A DNA stretch of 8,898 bases, taken from Actinomycetes bacterium. GTDB lineage: Bacteria > Actinomycetota > Acidimicrobiia > Acidimicrobiales > Palsa-688. Under the pieces are notes generated by a model. It was not told the DNA's origin and did no database searches. It saw only the letters and a list, made by a program, of their open reading frames with translations. Where the stretch lies: positions 1 to 8,898 of the forward strand of contig JAKAWM010000081.1 in the NCBI GenBank assembly GCA_021827285.1, in the 5' to 3' direction. Position 1 is the stretch's first letter; each line of letters starts with the position of its first letter. Of the stretch, positions 1 to 7,131 are shown piece by piece. The position numbers were made by a program, and so were the translations under genes.

Positions 1-1235
1 GCGTCCTTGTCCCCTCGCCCGGACATGGTGAGAAGCACCGTCGAACCAGCGGGTACCTCGCCGCTCGCCGTGGCCCGCACCAGCCAGGCCAGAGCGTGCG
101 CCGGCTCGAGGGCTGGGATGATCCCTTCTGTGCGCGACAGAAGTTGGAGCGCTTCGAGCACCTCGGCATCGGTCGCAGACTCGTAGCGGGCGAGGCCCAC
201 CTCGGCCAGGTGGGCGTGTTCAGGCCCGATACCCGGGTAGTCGAGGCCGGCGGAGATCGACTCGGCCTCGAGGATCTGGCCGAACTCGTCCTGTAGGAGG
301 AAAGAGCGCATCCCGTGGAGGACGCCGGGGACCCCCTTGGGGCCCAGGGCCGCGCCGCCGGCCGCTTCCACGCCGACAAGACGCGCGCCCGTCCCGACAA
401 AACCGCTGAACGTTCCCGCTGCATTGCTCCCCCCGCCCACGCAGGCGACCACGAAGTCGGGGGCGCCCCCGAGGAGCCGCTCGCACTGTTGCCTGGCCTC
501 CTCACCGATCACGGCCTGGAACTCGCGCACCATCCAGGGGAACGGGTGAGGCCCCATCACCGAGCCTACGCAGTAATGGGTCGAGGACACCGATGCGACC
601 CAGTCCCGGAGTGCCTCGTTGACTGCGTCTTTCAACGTCCGGCTACCCGAACGCACGGCTCGCACCTCCGCACCGAGCAGGCGCATGCGGAAAACGTTGA
701 GCTCCTGGCGAGCCATGTCGACCTCGCCCATGTACACCACGCACTCCAGGCCGAACAGAGCAGCCGCAGTTGCCGTCGCCACGCCGTGCTGGCCAGCGCC
801 CGTCTCGGCGATGAGACGGCCCTTGCCCATCTCCAAGGTGAGCAGCCCCTGGCCAACGACGTTGTTTATTTTGTGGCTGCCGGTGTGGTTGAGATCCTCC
901 CTCTTGAGCAGGACACGCACGCCGAGGTGCTTGGAGAGGTTGTGGCATTCGGTGAGCGGGCTCGGCCTCCCGGCGTAATCGGCCAGGATCGACCGGTACC
1001 TTTGCTTGAAAGCAGGGTCGGCCCAAGCCGACCGGAAGGCCCTCTCCAGTTCCTGGCAGGCAGGCACGAGCGCCTCGGGGACGTACCGGCCGCCGAAGCT
1101 CCCGAAACGTCCCCGCTCGTCGGGCTCGCCCATCAACTGCCCGGCCCGACCCGCGAGCGGCTCCCCCGTAGCGCCGGAGGCCGCCAGTCTCCGGTCACCT
1201 TTGGCGCCGGTCTCGGCGCCCCCCTGCGCGGTCAT
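1..1235 (-). CDS. trpB: Tryptophan synthase beta subunit (3' end cut by window edge)
   Basis: TrpB is the PLP-dependent subunit that condenses indole with L-serine to make tryptophan, normally in an alpha2-beta2 complex with TrpA. Translating the minus strand from the ATG at 1235 gives 411 codons with no stop before the left edge. Visible landmarks are RFGSFGGRYVPEAL near residue 43, the KREDLNHTGSHK block with the PLP-binding lysine at K122, ETGAGQHGVA, FRMRLLGAEV, the GGGSNA phosphate-binding loop, SAGLDYPGIGPEHA, EGIIPALEPAHA and GRGDKD at the very end. By comparison with E. coli TrpB only about 15-25 C-terminal residues are missing. The first ~34 residues are a low-complexity extension before an internal Met at 1133, which is an alternative start. 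The 1235 start is preferred because it overlaps the trpF stop as ATGA and has a GAGG sequence 4 bases upstream. A trpA gene would be expected next, outside the window. Confidence 0.96.
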   Translation of the reverse strand, partial: MTAQGGAETGAKGDRRLAASGATGEPLAGRAGQLMGEPDERGRFGSFGGRYVPEALVPACQELERAFRSAWADPAFKQRYRSILADYAGRPSPLTECHNLSKHLGVRVLLKREDLNHTGSHKINNVVGQGLLTLEMGKGRLIAETGAGQHGVATATAAALFGLECVVYMGEVDMARQELNVFRMRLLGAEVRAVRSGSRTLKDAVNEALRDWVASVSSTHYCVGSVMGPHPFPWMVREFQAVIGEEARQQCERLLGGAPDFVVACVGGGSNAAGTFSGFVGTGARLVGVEAAGGAALGPKGVPGVLHGMRSFLLQDEFGQILEAESISAGLDYPGIGPEHAHLAEVGLARYESATDAEVLEALQLLSRTEGIIPALEPAHALAWLVRATASGEVPAGSTVLLTMSGRGDKD

Positions 1236-1912
1236 TCGTCCTCGGCCCAGTCGTAGGGGCCTGTGGACGCGCCTTTGGCCACTTGGGGTGCCGCCGCCAG
1301 CAACTGGGCTTCGGCCCGCCGGGCGGCCTCGATAAACGCCTTCACTTTCATCGGGTCCTTGTGGCCGGGGGACGCCTCCACGCCCGAGGAGACGTCGACG
1401 CCCCAGGGCTTCACCTTGGTCACCGCTACTGCGACGTTGTCCGGCGTGAGCCCACCGGCCACGAGGAGGCGCTGGCCATCGGGCAGGTCGCCCGCCAAGG
1501 CCCAGTCGAACACCAGGCCCGAGCCCGGGCTCGGCGCGTCCAGCAGGATCACGTCCGCCCCGTAGTCAGCGGCGCGCGTGACAAGTGGGTCGCCGGCCGG
1601 GAACGCCTTTATGACCATCGGCACCCGCTCGCGGACCCAGCGGGTGTCCTCGGGGGGCTCGTGGCCGTGGAGCTGGGCAGCGCCCAGCCCAGCGGCAAAG
1701 ACGGCGTCAACGACCCGGCGAGGCGCTTCGTCACGGAAAACGCCTACGGTCAAAATGTCCTCTCTCGGCAGGCGCTTCACGATGTCGGCGGCCAGCTGCA
1801 CCGAGATCTGGCGCGGCGAGGGGGCAAAGACGAAGCCGATGGCGTTGGCACCCATGGCCACTGCCAAGAGGGCGTCCTCCTCTGAGGTCGTGCCGCAGAT
1901 CTTGATGACCAT
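1232..1912 (-). CDS. trpF: Phosphoribosylanthranilate isomerase
   Basis: This enzyme isomerises N-(5-phosphoribosyl)anthranilate to CdRP, the step just before TrpC. It is a single (beta/alpha)8 barrel of about 226 residues, normal to slightly long because of an Ala-rich acidic tail. With the ATG at 1912 as residue 1, the family signatures are MVIKICG at the N-terminus (the conserved Cys is the expected general base), FAPSPRQIS, QLHGHE, ILLDAP (the Asp is the expected general acid) and the C-terminal phosphate-binding VDVSSGVE followed by PGHKD. The start is ambiguous: GTG at 1915 lies directly before ATG at 1912. I chose ATG because it gives the usual N-terminus and a TGATG overlap with the trpC stop. 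No Shine-Dalgarno sequence is visible, so translation is probably coupled to trpC. The downstream end overlaps trpB by 4 bases (ATGA). Confidence 0.95.
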   Translation of the reverse strand: MVIKICGTTSEEDALLAVAMGANAIGFVFAPSPRQISVQLAADIVKRLPREDILTVGVFRDEAPRRVVDAVFAAGLGAAQLHGHEPPEDTRWVRERVPMVIKAFPAGDPLVTRAADYGADVILLDAPSPGSGLVFDWALAGDLPDGQRLLVAGGLTPDNVAVAVTKVKPWGVDVSSGVEASPGHKDPMKVKAFIEAARRAEAQLLAAAPQVAKGASTGPYDWAEDE

Positions 1913-2685
1913 CACGCGAGCAGGGACGCTAAAGCTGCGCCCGGGTCAGTCGCACTGACGAGCGCCTCGCCGACCAAGATGGCGTCGAAGCCCGCTTCGG
2001 CCAGCCGTTCGACATCGCCTCGCGATCGGATACCTGACTCCGCCACCTTGACCACGCCGTCGGGGAGGCCAGCTCCGACCCGCACCGCCCGTCGCGTGTC
2101 GACTTGGAAGGTAAATAGGTCACGTTGGTTTACGCCCACCACCTTGGCCCCAGCGGCCAATGCCCTCTCCGCCTCCTCCTCGTCGTGGACCTCCACGACT
2201 GTGTCGAGGCCGACCTCGCCGGCGAGGCCCAGGAGCTCTCCGAGCTCGCCGGCTGAAAGGGCGCTGACTATGAGCAGAACGGCATCAGCCCCCATGAGCC
2301 GGGCATCGCAAATATCGGCTGCGGCAACGGTGAAATCTTTACGCAGAACAGGCAGCTCGACGGCGCCGCGGGCCTCGGCCAGGTCCGCCGGCGACCCCCC
2401 GAAGAACTCCGAGTCCGTGAGCACCGACAGGCAAGCCGCGCCGGCTGCGGCGTAGGTCTTCGCCAGGACGGCGGGGTCGAGGTCGGGGGCGAGCGCGCCC
2501 TTGGAGGGGCTCCGTCGCTTGACCTCGGCGATAACGGCCACGCCCTGGCGCGATCTGAGCGCGGTCGCGAACCCCCTCGCCGGCGCCGCCGCTCGCGCCG
2601 CGGCTACCAGGCCGGACAGGTCGCGGCTGTCTGACTCGGCGCGCTCGCGGTGCCAGGCCAGGATCCGGTCGAGGTAAGTCGCCAT
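1912..2685 (-). CDS. trpC: Indole-3-glycerol phosphate synthase
   Basis: TrpC converts CdRP to indole-3-glycerol phosphate with loss of CO2 and water, in a TIM barrel of 257 residues, the usual monofunctional length. The signature IAEVKRRSPSKG gives the expected catalytic E53 and K55. Further catalytic positions are K116 in LRKDF, E165 in VVEVH, N186 in GVNQRDL (most family members read GINNRDL or similar) and E216-S217 in VAESGI. VLTDSEFFGGS is also characteristic. The frame stays open upstream to an ATG at 2775, but those 30 residues are unlike the family and would overlap the divergent regulator start. The ATG at 2685 (MATYLDRIL) fits the family N-terminus. It is the first gene of the trpC-trpF-trpB cluster. 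No Shine-Dalgarno sequence precedes it; a -10-like hexamer 8 bases upstream suggests a leaderless mRNA. Confidence 0.95.
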   Translation of the reverse strand: MATYLDRILAWHRERAESDSRDLSGLVAAARAAAPARGFATALRSRQGVAVIAEVKRRSPSKGALAPDLDPAVLAKTYAAAGAACLSVLTDSEFFGGSPADLAEARGAVELPVLRKDFTVAAADICDARLMGADAVLLIVSALSAGELGELLGLAGEVGLDTVVEVHDEEEAERALAAGAKVVGVNQRDLFTFQVDTRRAVRVGAGLPDGVVKVAESGIRSRGDVERLAEAGFDAILVGEALVSATDPGAALASLLA

Positions 2686-2693
2686 CGGGCCCC

Positions 2694-2699
2694 AGCGTA
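2694..2699 (-). promoter_or_regulatory. Putative -10 element for a leaderless trpC mRNA
   Basis: On the minus strand the hexamer TACGCT (a TANNNT match) lies 8 bases before the trpC ATG. That spacing places the transcription start at or within a base of the start codon. No Shine-Dalgarno-like purine run lies between, and no clear -35 is seen near 2717-2722. Leaderless transcripts with this geometry are common in actinobacteria; the assignment here is inference from spacing alone. Confidence 0.45.
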
Positions 2700-2737
2700 G
2701 ACGGCCTTGGGGGGGCGAAGAGCCACAGCCGGCCCCT

Positions 2738-2756
2738 GGGGGCAGCTGGGGCCCCC
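2738..2756. repeat. GGGGGC/GCCCCC inverted repeat before the response regulator
   Basis: A perfect 6-bp inverted repeat (2738-2743 and 2751-2756) with a 7-base spacer lies just 9 bases before the first possible start codon of the response regulator, in the 80-bp divergent gap shared with trpC. It could be a regulator-binding site or an RNA hairpin in the 5' leader. In such G-rich sequence a chance match is also plausible. Confidence 0.35.
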
Positions 2757-2765
2757 TCCTGTGCC

Positions 2766-3455
2766 ATGCTGGCAATGGTGGCAGAGGACCAGGGGACCAT
2801 AGTGGTCGTCGAAGACGACAACAATATTGCCGACCTGCTGGACCTCTACCTGCGGCGCGAAGGCTTCAGGGTCCTGCAGGCGAGCACGGGGCAAGCCGGT
2901 CTTGATGCCATCCAGCGAGAGCACCCGCGCCTCGCCATCCTCGACGTCAGCCTCCCGGGCGGCATGGACGGTCTCGAGGTCTGCCGGCGGGTGCGGGCGT
3001 CCAACCCCCTCCCGATGCTCATGCTGACCGCCCGGGACAGCGAGGTCGACCGGGTGCTAGGCCTCGAGATGGGCGCCGACGACTACGTGACCAAGCCGTT
3101 TTCCCCGCGTGAGGTGGTAGCGCGGGTAAAGGCCATCCTGCGCCGCTCGGAGGGGCTGGCCGAGCGCCCCGAGGTGCTGTCCGCAGGCGGTGTGGAGGTT
3201 GACCTGGCCAGGCGAGAGGCGCGGGTGGAGGGGAGGGTGGTGGCGCTCACCTCGCGGGAGTTCCAGCTGCTCGCCTTCTTCGCTGAACGCCCCGGACGGG
3301 CCCTTTCTCGCCAGCAGCTCTTGGACGGGGTGTGGGGCCCGGGCTGGTACGGCGACGATCGCACGGTTGACGCCCACGTCCGACAGCTACGAAAGAAGCT
3401 CGGCGACGCGCTGCCGCTCAACACTGTGTGGGGTATGGGCTACAGGCTCGGGTGA
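2766..3455 (+). CDS. OmpR/PhoB-type two-component response regulator
   Basis: This is a cytoplasmic DNA-binding response regulator of 229 residues, typical for the family. The receiver domain spans about residues 11-125: acidic pocket E16-D17-D18 (VVVEDDNN), phosphoacceptor D60 in LAILDVSLPGG, T88 in LTARD, and K110 in YVTKPFSP. The winged-helix domain spans about 135-229, with ALTSREFQLLAFF, the recognition region DDRTVDAHVRQLRKKLG and the terminal VWGMGYRLG hairpin. The start is uncertain: ATG at 2766, ATG at 2775 or GTG at 2778 all fit, and none has a good Shine-Dalgarno sequence. The GTG at 2778 has a weak CATGCT hexamer 7 bases upstream that could support a leaderless start. The partner kinase begins 6 bases after the stop, so the two are surely one operon. 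The regulon cannot be read from the sequence. It is divergent from trpC, but control of trp is only a possibility. Confidence 0.93.
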   Translation: MLAMVAEDQGTIVVVEDDNNIADLLDLYLRREGFRVLQASTGQAGLDAIQREHPRLAILDVSLPGGMDGLEVCRRVRASNPLPMLMLTARDSEVDRVLGLEMGADDYVTKPFSPREVVARVKAILRRSEGLAERPEVLSAGGVEVDLARREARVEGRVVALTSREFQLLAFFAERPGRALSRQQLLDGVWGPGWYGDDRTVDAHVRQLRKKLGDALPLNTVWGMGYRLG

Positions 3456-3461
3456 AACGAA

Positions 3462-5075
3462 TTGCGCCGGCGGATAAGCCTGACGATGTTCGCCTTGGTC
3501 GTAGGGGCGCTCGTCTTCGCTGGTCTTGCCACTTTGGGTCTCACGGCGCTCGACAGCGTGGGCAAGACAGAGTCCCAGCTGGTGGTGGAGGCCAAGCAAT
3601 TGGCCACGGGCGTCCAAGACGAGGTGGTGGCTGGCAACCATCACGACACCGCGAGCGTGCTGCACGGCATCCTCGAGATATTGAAGGCCCCGCTCAACCT
3701 CCAAGGTGAGGCCGTCTATGGCGTGAGGACGAACTTCACCTTCTACAACCTGCTCGACCCCAAGCAACCGGTGGCACTGCCCGGAGGGCTCCACCAGAGC
3801 GAGCTTCAATCAGCCAGCCTGGTCGAGGGCCTCCCGGTCACGGGCCACAGAGGCAACCTGGCCTGGGCCGCGTTGCTCTTCTCGACCCAGCGACCGGTAG
3901 CCGGGGCGCCTCATTGCCCGAGCTGCCAGGACGTGAACCTGGTGGTCGTGCTGACCAGGCGAGCCCCTGTCGGCCTGGGCAGCGCGGGTACATGGTTCGC
4001 CATCGCTGCGGCAGCGACCGTGGTGGTCTCGCTGCTCGCGGCTACCCGTCTCGGCAGACGGATCGCCCGCCCGCTCCAGCAGGTGGAGGCGGTGACTGGC
4101 CGGATCGCCGCCGGCGACCTCTCGGCGCGCGTCACGGTGCCGGCGAGAGAGGGCCATGAACTGGTCTCGCTTGCCGACAGCGTCAACCAGATGGCTAAAA
4201 GCCTGGCCGCGGCCCGCGGTGCCCAGCGCCAGTTCCTCATGTCGGTGTCCCATGACCTTCGTACTCCCCTCACTTCGATCCGCGGTTACGCAGAAGCCCT
4301 GGCCGATGGGGCCGCCGAGGACGTGCCCCATGCCGCCAGCGTCGTGTTGTCCGAGGCTCGGCGCCTCGAGCGCCTGGTGGGCGACCTGCTGGAACTGGCC
4401 AAACTGGAGGCAGGCTCGTTCGGCCTCTCCTGCACTGCGGTGGATCTCTTCGAGGTGGTGCTCGCTACAGCTGAGGGCTTCGAGCCGGCGGCGGCCGCGC
4501 TCGGCCTCACAATCGAACTTCAGTCCCCGCAGGCCATCGCCGCCAGCAGGGCCATGGCCCCTTCAGGGGCGCTCACTTCAGCCACTTTCCCCACTTCCGC
4601 CATGGGAGGCGCCTCGGGGAGACGCCCAAGGTTCGGGCACCAGTCGAGCCGGCTGCCCGAGCGTGTCTTGTGCTACGCCGACCCGGACCGTCTCGCCCAG
4701 GTTGTGGCCAACGTCATCGAGAACGCTCTCAAGTACGCGAGCCAGCGCGTGACGGTCACCGCGAGCTACGGCGCCGGCGGCGAACCGCAGTTGGTGGTCG
4801 AAGACGATGGCCCCGGCATCCCCCCCACCGACTTGGACAGGGTGTTTGAGCGGCTCTACCAGTCGGCGTCCGCCGCATCACGCAAGCTCGGGTCGGGGCT
4901 TGGCCTCGCTATTGTCCACGAACTGGTAACGGCCATGGGCGGCAAGGTGAGGGCAGAATCACCCGCAGGACCGGCGGGCGGTACCCGCATGGTGGTCACG
5001 CTCCGCCGGCCCGGTGCCAGCGAGCCCGCCTCAGGCGTTGGCCGGGTGGCAGGTCCCGGGGCCTCGCCGGCGTAG
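3462..5075 (+). CDS. Membrane sensor histidine kinase, cognate to upstream regulator
   Basis: This is a 537-residue HAMP-type histidine kinase starting at TTG 3462; an in-frame ATG lies at 3486. Domain order: TM1 about residues 8-29; an extracytoplasmic sensor region about 31-174 with no family I recognise, containing HCPSC at 151-155; TM2 about 177-196; HAMP about 197-250; the dimerisation H-box SHDLRTPL with phosphoacceptor H264; then the ATPase domain with N-box VIENALKY (N421), G1 box VEDDGPGIP (447-454), F-box FERLYQ and G2 box GSGLGLAIV (477-485). All catalytic boxes are present, so it should be active. An S/A/P-rich insert of about 43 residues (355-397) lengthens the segment that usually joins the first strands of the ATPase domain to the N-box helix. 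The last 14 codons overlap the 3' end of bioB on the opposite strand. The ligand is unknown. Confidence 0.92.
   Translation: MRRRISLTMFALVVGALVFAGLATLGLTALDSVGKTESQLVVEAKQLATGVQDEVVAGNHHDTASVLHGILEILKAPLNLQGEAVYGVRTNFTFYNLLDPKQPVALPGGLHQSELQSASLVEGLPVTGHRGNLAWAALLFSTQRPVAGAPHCPSCQDVNLVVVLTRRAPVGLGSAGTWFAIAAAATVVVSLLAATRLGRRIARPLQQVEAVTGRIAAGDLSARVTVPAREGHELVSLADSVNQMAKSLAAARGAQRQFLMSVSHDLRTPLTSIRGYAEALADGAAEDVPHAASVVLSEARRLERLVGDLLELAKLEAGSFGLSCTAVDLFEVVLATAEGFEPAAAALGLTIELQSPQAIAASRAMAPSGALTSATFPTSAMGGASGRRPRFGHQSSRLPERVLCYADPDRLAQVVANVIENALKYASQRVTVTASYGAGGEPQLVVEDDGPGIPPTDLDRVFERLYQSASAASRKLGSGLGLAIVHELVTAMGGKVRAESPAGPAGGTRMVVTLRRPGASEPASGVGRVAGPGASPA
4575..4601 (+). repeat. Three degenerate 9-bp tandem repeats in the kinase gene
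   Basis: Three consecutive 9-mers, ACTTCAGCC, ACTTTCCCC and ACTTCCGCC, encode TSA-TFP-TSA (residues 372-380). They sit in the middle of the unusual S/A/P-rich insert of the histidine kinase. The repeat keeps the frame and suggests that the insert grew by local slippage. Confidence 0.6.
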
Positions 5076-6113
5076 CGCGGGTGTCAAGGCTTGGCGGTGT
5101 GGGGGGAGGGTGTCTTGGTTGGCGTCCTCGACGACGAAGCCGGCATCCCTGATCATCTGCAGGTCGTCGCCGGCGAGCGCGCCCTCGGAGGTCAGGTAGT
5201 CGCCGAGGAAGATCGAGTTGGCGATGTGAAGTCCGAGCGCTTGCAGGCTGCGTAGGTGCATTTCCCGGCCGCCTGCTATGCGCACCTCGACGTCGGGGAA
5301 CACGAAGCGGAACATGGCCAGGGCTCGAAGGCATTTCGCGGGCGTGAGCTCGTTCATCCCGGCCAGGGGCGTGCCGGAGAAGGGCATGAGGAAATTGACC
5401 GGTACGGACTCTGGCTCCAGGTCGCGCAGGCTGAAGGCCACGTCAACGAGCTCAGCGTCGGTCTCCCCCATGCCAACGATCACCCCCGAGCACGGCGACA
5501 GCCCGGCGGCAGCCACACTGCGCAGGGTCCCCACCCGGTCGGAGAAGGTGTGCGTGCTGCAGATCTGGCGGTAGTGGGGCTCGCTCGTGTTGAGGTTGTG
5601 GTTGTAGGCGTCCACACCGGCAGACTTGAGGCGCGCCGCCTGTCCCGGGGCAAGGAGCCCGAGGCACACGCAAATCTCGAGCTCGGGCCGGCTGGCCCGG
5701 ATGGAGGCGACCGTGCCGGCGACCCGTTGCAGGTCGCGATCAGTAGGCCCGCGCCCGCTGGCAACCAGGCAGACTCGCTTGGCGCCGCGCCGAGCTGCCC
5801 GTTCTGCCTCCTCCGCCACCACCTCGGGGTCCAACCAGGTGTACTTGAGCACCCCGGACTCCGAGCCCCGCCGCTGCGAGCAGTAGCTACAGTCCTCGCC
5901 GCAGAGCCCGCTTTTCATGTTGACGAGGTAGTTGAGCTTGACCCGATTGGCGAAAAAGGCCCGCCGGACCTTCGCCGCCGCGGCCACGACGTCCAACAGC
6001 ACATCGTCGCCGGACTGGAGCACCGACAGTGCTTGGGCACGCGTCGGGCACTGAAGGTCAAGCGCCGCCTCCGTGATGTCGTCGAGCCACGCAAGCTCAC
6101 CTGTTCCCGGCAT
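5031..6113 (-). CDS. bioB: Biotin synthase (radical SAM)
   Basis: BioB inserts sulfur into dethiobiotin in the last step of biotin synthesis, using a radical-SAM [4Fe-4S] cluster and a sacrificial [2Fe-2S] cluster. The 360-residue product has the CxxxCxxC motif at C71, C75 and C78 (CGEDCSYCSQ). The expected second-cluster ligands are also present: C115 (RVCLVASG), C150 (ICVCLGLL), C208 (LSPCSGVIVGMGET) and R278 (VRIAGGRE). YNHNLNTS and ANSIFLGDYLT are further family motifs. The ATG at 6113 gives a normal N-terminus and lies 6 bases after a TANNNT hexamer, with no Shine-Dalgarno sequence, suggesting a leaderless mRNA. The last 14 codons overlap the convergent histidine kinase gene. It is separated from bioD by the epimerase gene and a repeat-rich gap, so the two biotin genes are not in one simple operon. 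No recognisable BirA or BioQ operator is seen upstream. Confidence 0.96.
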   Translation of the reverse strand: MPGTGELAWLDDITEAALDLQCPTRAQALSVLQSGDDVLLDVVAAAAKVRRAFFANRVKLNYLVNMKSGLCGEDCSYCSQRRGSESGVLKYTWLDPEVVAEEAERAARRGAKRVCLVASGRGPTDRDLQRVAGTVASIRASRPELEICVCLGLLAPGQAARLKSAGVDAYNHNLNTSEPHYRQICSTHTFSDRVGTLRSVAAAGLSPCSGVIVGMGETDAELVDVAFSLRDLEPESVPVNFLMPFSGTPLAGMNELTPAKCLRALAMFRFVFPDVEVRIAGGREMHLRSLQALGLHIANSIFLGDYLTSEGALAGDDLQMIRDAGFVVEDANQDTLPPHRQALTPALRRRGPGTCHPANA

Positions 6114-6119
6114 GCCTGA

Positions 6120-6125
6120 AGGCTA
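6120..6125 (-). promoter_or_regulatory. Putative -10 element for a leaderless bioB mRNA
   Basis: The minus-strand hexamer TAGCCT (TANNNT) is followed by 6 bases and the bioB ATG. It shares two base pairs (6124-6125) with the -10 of the divergent epimerase gene. Any -35 contact would lie inside the epimerase coding sequence near 6143-6148, where no good consensus is seen. Confidence 0.5.
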
Positions 6126-6129
6126 ACCT
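6124..6129 (+). promoter_or_regulatory. Putative -10 element for a leaderless epimerase mRNA
   Basis: The plus-strand hexamer TAACCT (TANNNT) is followed by 7 bases and the GTG start at 6137. No Shine-Dalgarno sequence fits in the gap. It overlaps the bioB -10 inside AGGCTAACCT (6120-6129), an imperfect palindrome. The -35 region would fall inside bioB near 6100-6106 and is weak. Confidence 0.5.
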
Positions 6130-6136
6130 GTGGCCC

Positions 6137-7075
6137 GTGCCTCTCGTCCCCCCAGTGCAGCCAAGACGAACCGGCCAGCTCTTCGAAGTTAAAAGTGGCA
6201 GCCGGACCGCAGTCGTCACCGAGGCAGGTGCCACCCTGTTCCAGGTCAACTGGGACGGCGTCGAGCTCCTCAACACCGTCAACGACGACGGTTACGGTGG
6301 CACCGGTGGGCACGGCCAGATCCTCGCCCCTTGGCCTGGGCGCATCGCCGGCGGCTTGTACCGCTTCGAGGGGGAGAACTACCAGCTGCCGGTGGACGAC
6401 TATGCCAAGCAGGCAGCACTCCACGGTTTCGCTCGCTGGCTCAGCTGGTCGCCCAAGGAGCACGCCGGCGGCCGCCTGACCATGGCGACCCGGATGCTCG
6501 CCCGCCCGGGCTACCCGTTTTGCTTCGACCTCGAGCAGTCCTACACCTGGACCGCCGACAGCCTGGTCATCGTCTTTTCGGCCACCAATACGGGCAGTGG
6601 GAACGCCCCGTTCGGCTACGGCTGCCACCCCTATTTCACCGTCGGCTTACCCACCGTGGACACAGGCGTCCTGCATATACCGGCAGACCATTACTTGGAG
6701 ACCGACCAAGCGCTGAACCCGCTCGGGCCTCCAAAACCCGTGCAGGGCACTTCGTTCGACTTCCGAACGCCTCGACCCGTCGGGCCTGCCCACCTGGACG
6801 TGACATTCGCTGGTCTTCTGCGGGCAAACGACGGCAACGCGGCGGTCAGCTTTGCCTCGCCCACCGGCGGGGCCAAGATCACCTGCACGTACGGGCCGGA
6901 AGTCAACTACATACAGGTCTATACCGGCGACACGCTGCCTGCGGAGTTCCAACGTCAGGGTCTCGCCATCGAGCCCTACACGTGCGCGCCCAACGCGTTC
7001 AACAACGGCCTTGGGCTGTTGCGCGTCCCGCCGGAGGGCTCAGTCCGGGTCGAGTGGGCGATCTCCGCTTCGTGA
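6137..7075 (+). CDS. Aldose 1-epimerase (mutarotase) family protein
   Basis: This is a cytoplasmic galactose-mutarotase-like beta-sandwich enzyme of 312 residues that interconverts the alpha and beta anomers of an aldose; the exact sugar is unknown. Family landmarks are APWPGRIAGGLYRFEG (conserved Arg R69; many relatives have Asn where this has Gly, PWPNRI), ALHGFAR with H96, YGCHPYFTV with H164 (the expected general acid), the YIQVYTGD strand, and LAIEPYTCAPNAFNNG with E279 (the expected general base). The start is GTG at 6137, the first usable start after the bioB promoter region. It stands alone on the plus strand with no sugar-utilisation genes beside it, so its pathway cannot be inferred from context. 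It resembles the GalM/YihR group in general rather than a specific characterised member. Confidence 0.93.
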   Translation: MPLVPPVQPRRTGQLFEVKSGSRTAVVTEAGATLFQVNWDGVELLNTVNDDGYGGTGGHGQILAPWPGRIAGGLYRFEGENYQLPVDDYAKQAALHGFARWLSWSPKEHAGGRLTMATRMLARPGYPFCFDLEQSYTWTADSLVIVFSATNTGSGNAPFGYGCHPYFTVGLPTVDTGVLHIPADHYLETDQALNPLGPPKPVQGTSFDFRTPRPVGPAHLDVTFAGLLRANDGNAAVSFASPTGGAKITCTYGPEVNYIQVYTGDTLPAEFQRQGLAIEPYTCAPNAFNNGLGLLRVPPEGSVRVEWAISAS

Positions 7076-7131
7076 GCTGACGGGGCCGGCGCCAGCGGCG
7101 GCCGGGCCAACGAGCTCTAACGAGTCTAATG

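Noticed and set aside
315..1256. A 313-codon plus-strand frame antisense to trpB
   Set aside because: The minus strand encodes an unmistakable TrpB with all motifs. The plus frame has no family motif and is a GC-bias shadow.
2686..2765. A trp leader peptide, attenuator or T-box
   Set aside because: The gap is only 80 bases, contains no Trp-codon-rich small frame or T-box-like sequence, and the likely -10 lies directly before the trpC ATG.
2686..2775. A 30-residue N-terminal extension of TrpC from an ATG at 2775
   Set aside because: The extension is unlike TrpC N-termini and would overlap the divergent regulator start. The ATG at 2685 gives the expected MATYLDRIL start.
6114..6136. A BirA or BioQ biotin operator in the bioB promoter
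   Set aside because: AGGCTAACCT is a short near-palindrome but does not match the half-sites and spacing I know for either regulator. Overlapping -10 elements explain it better.
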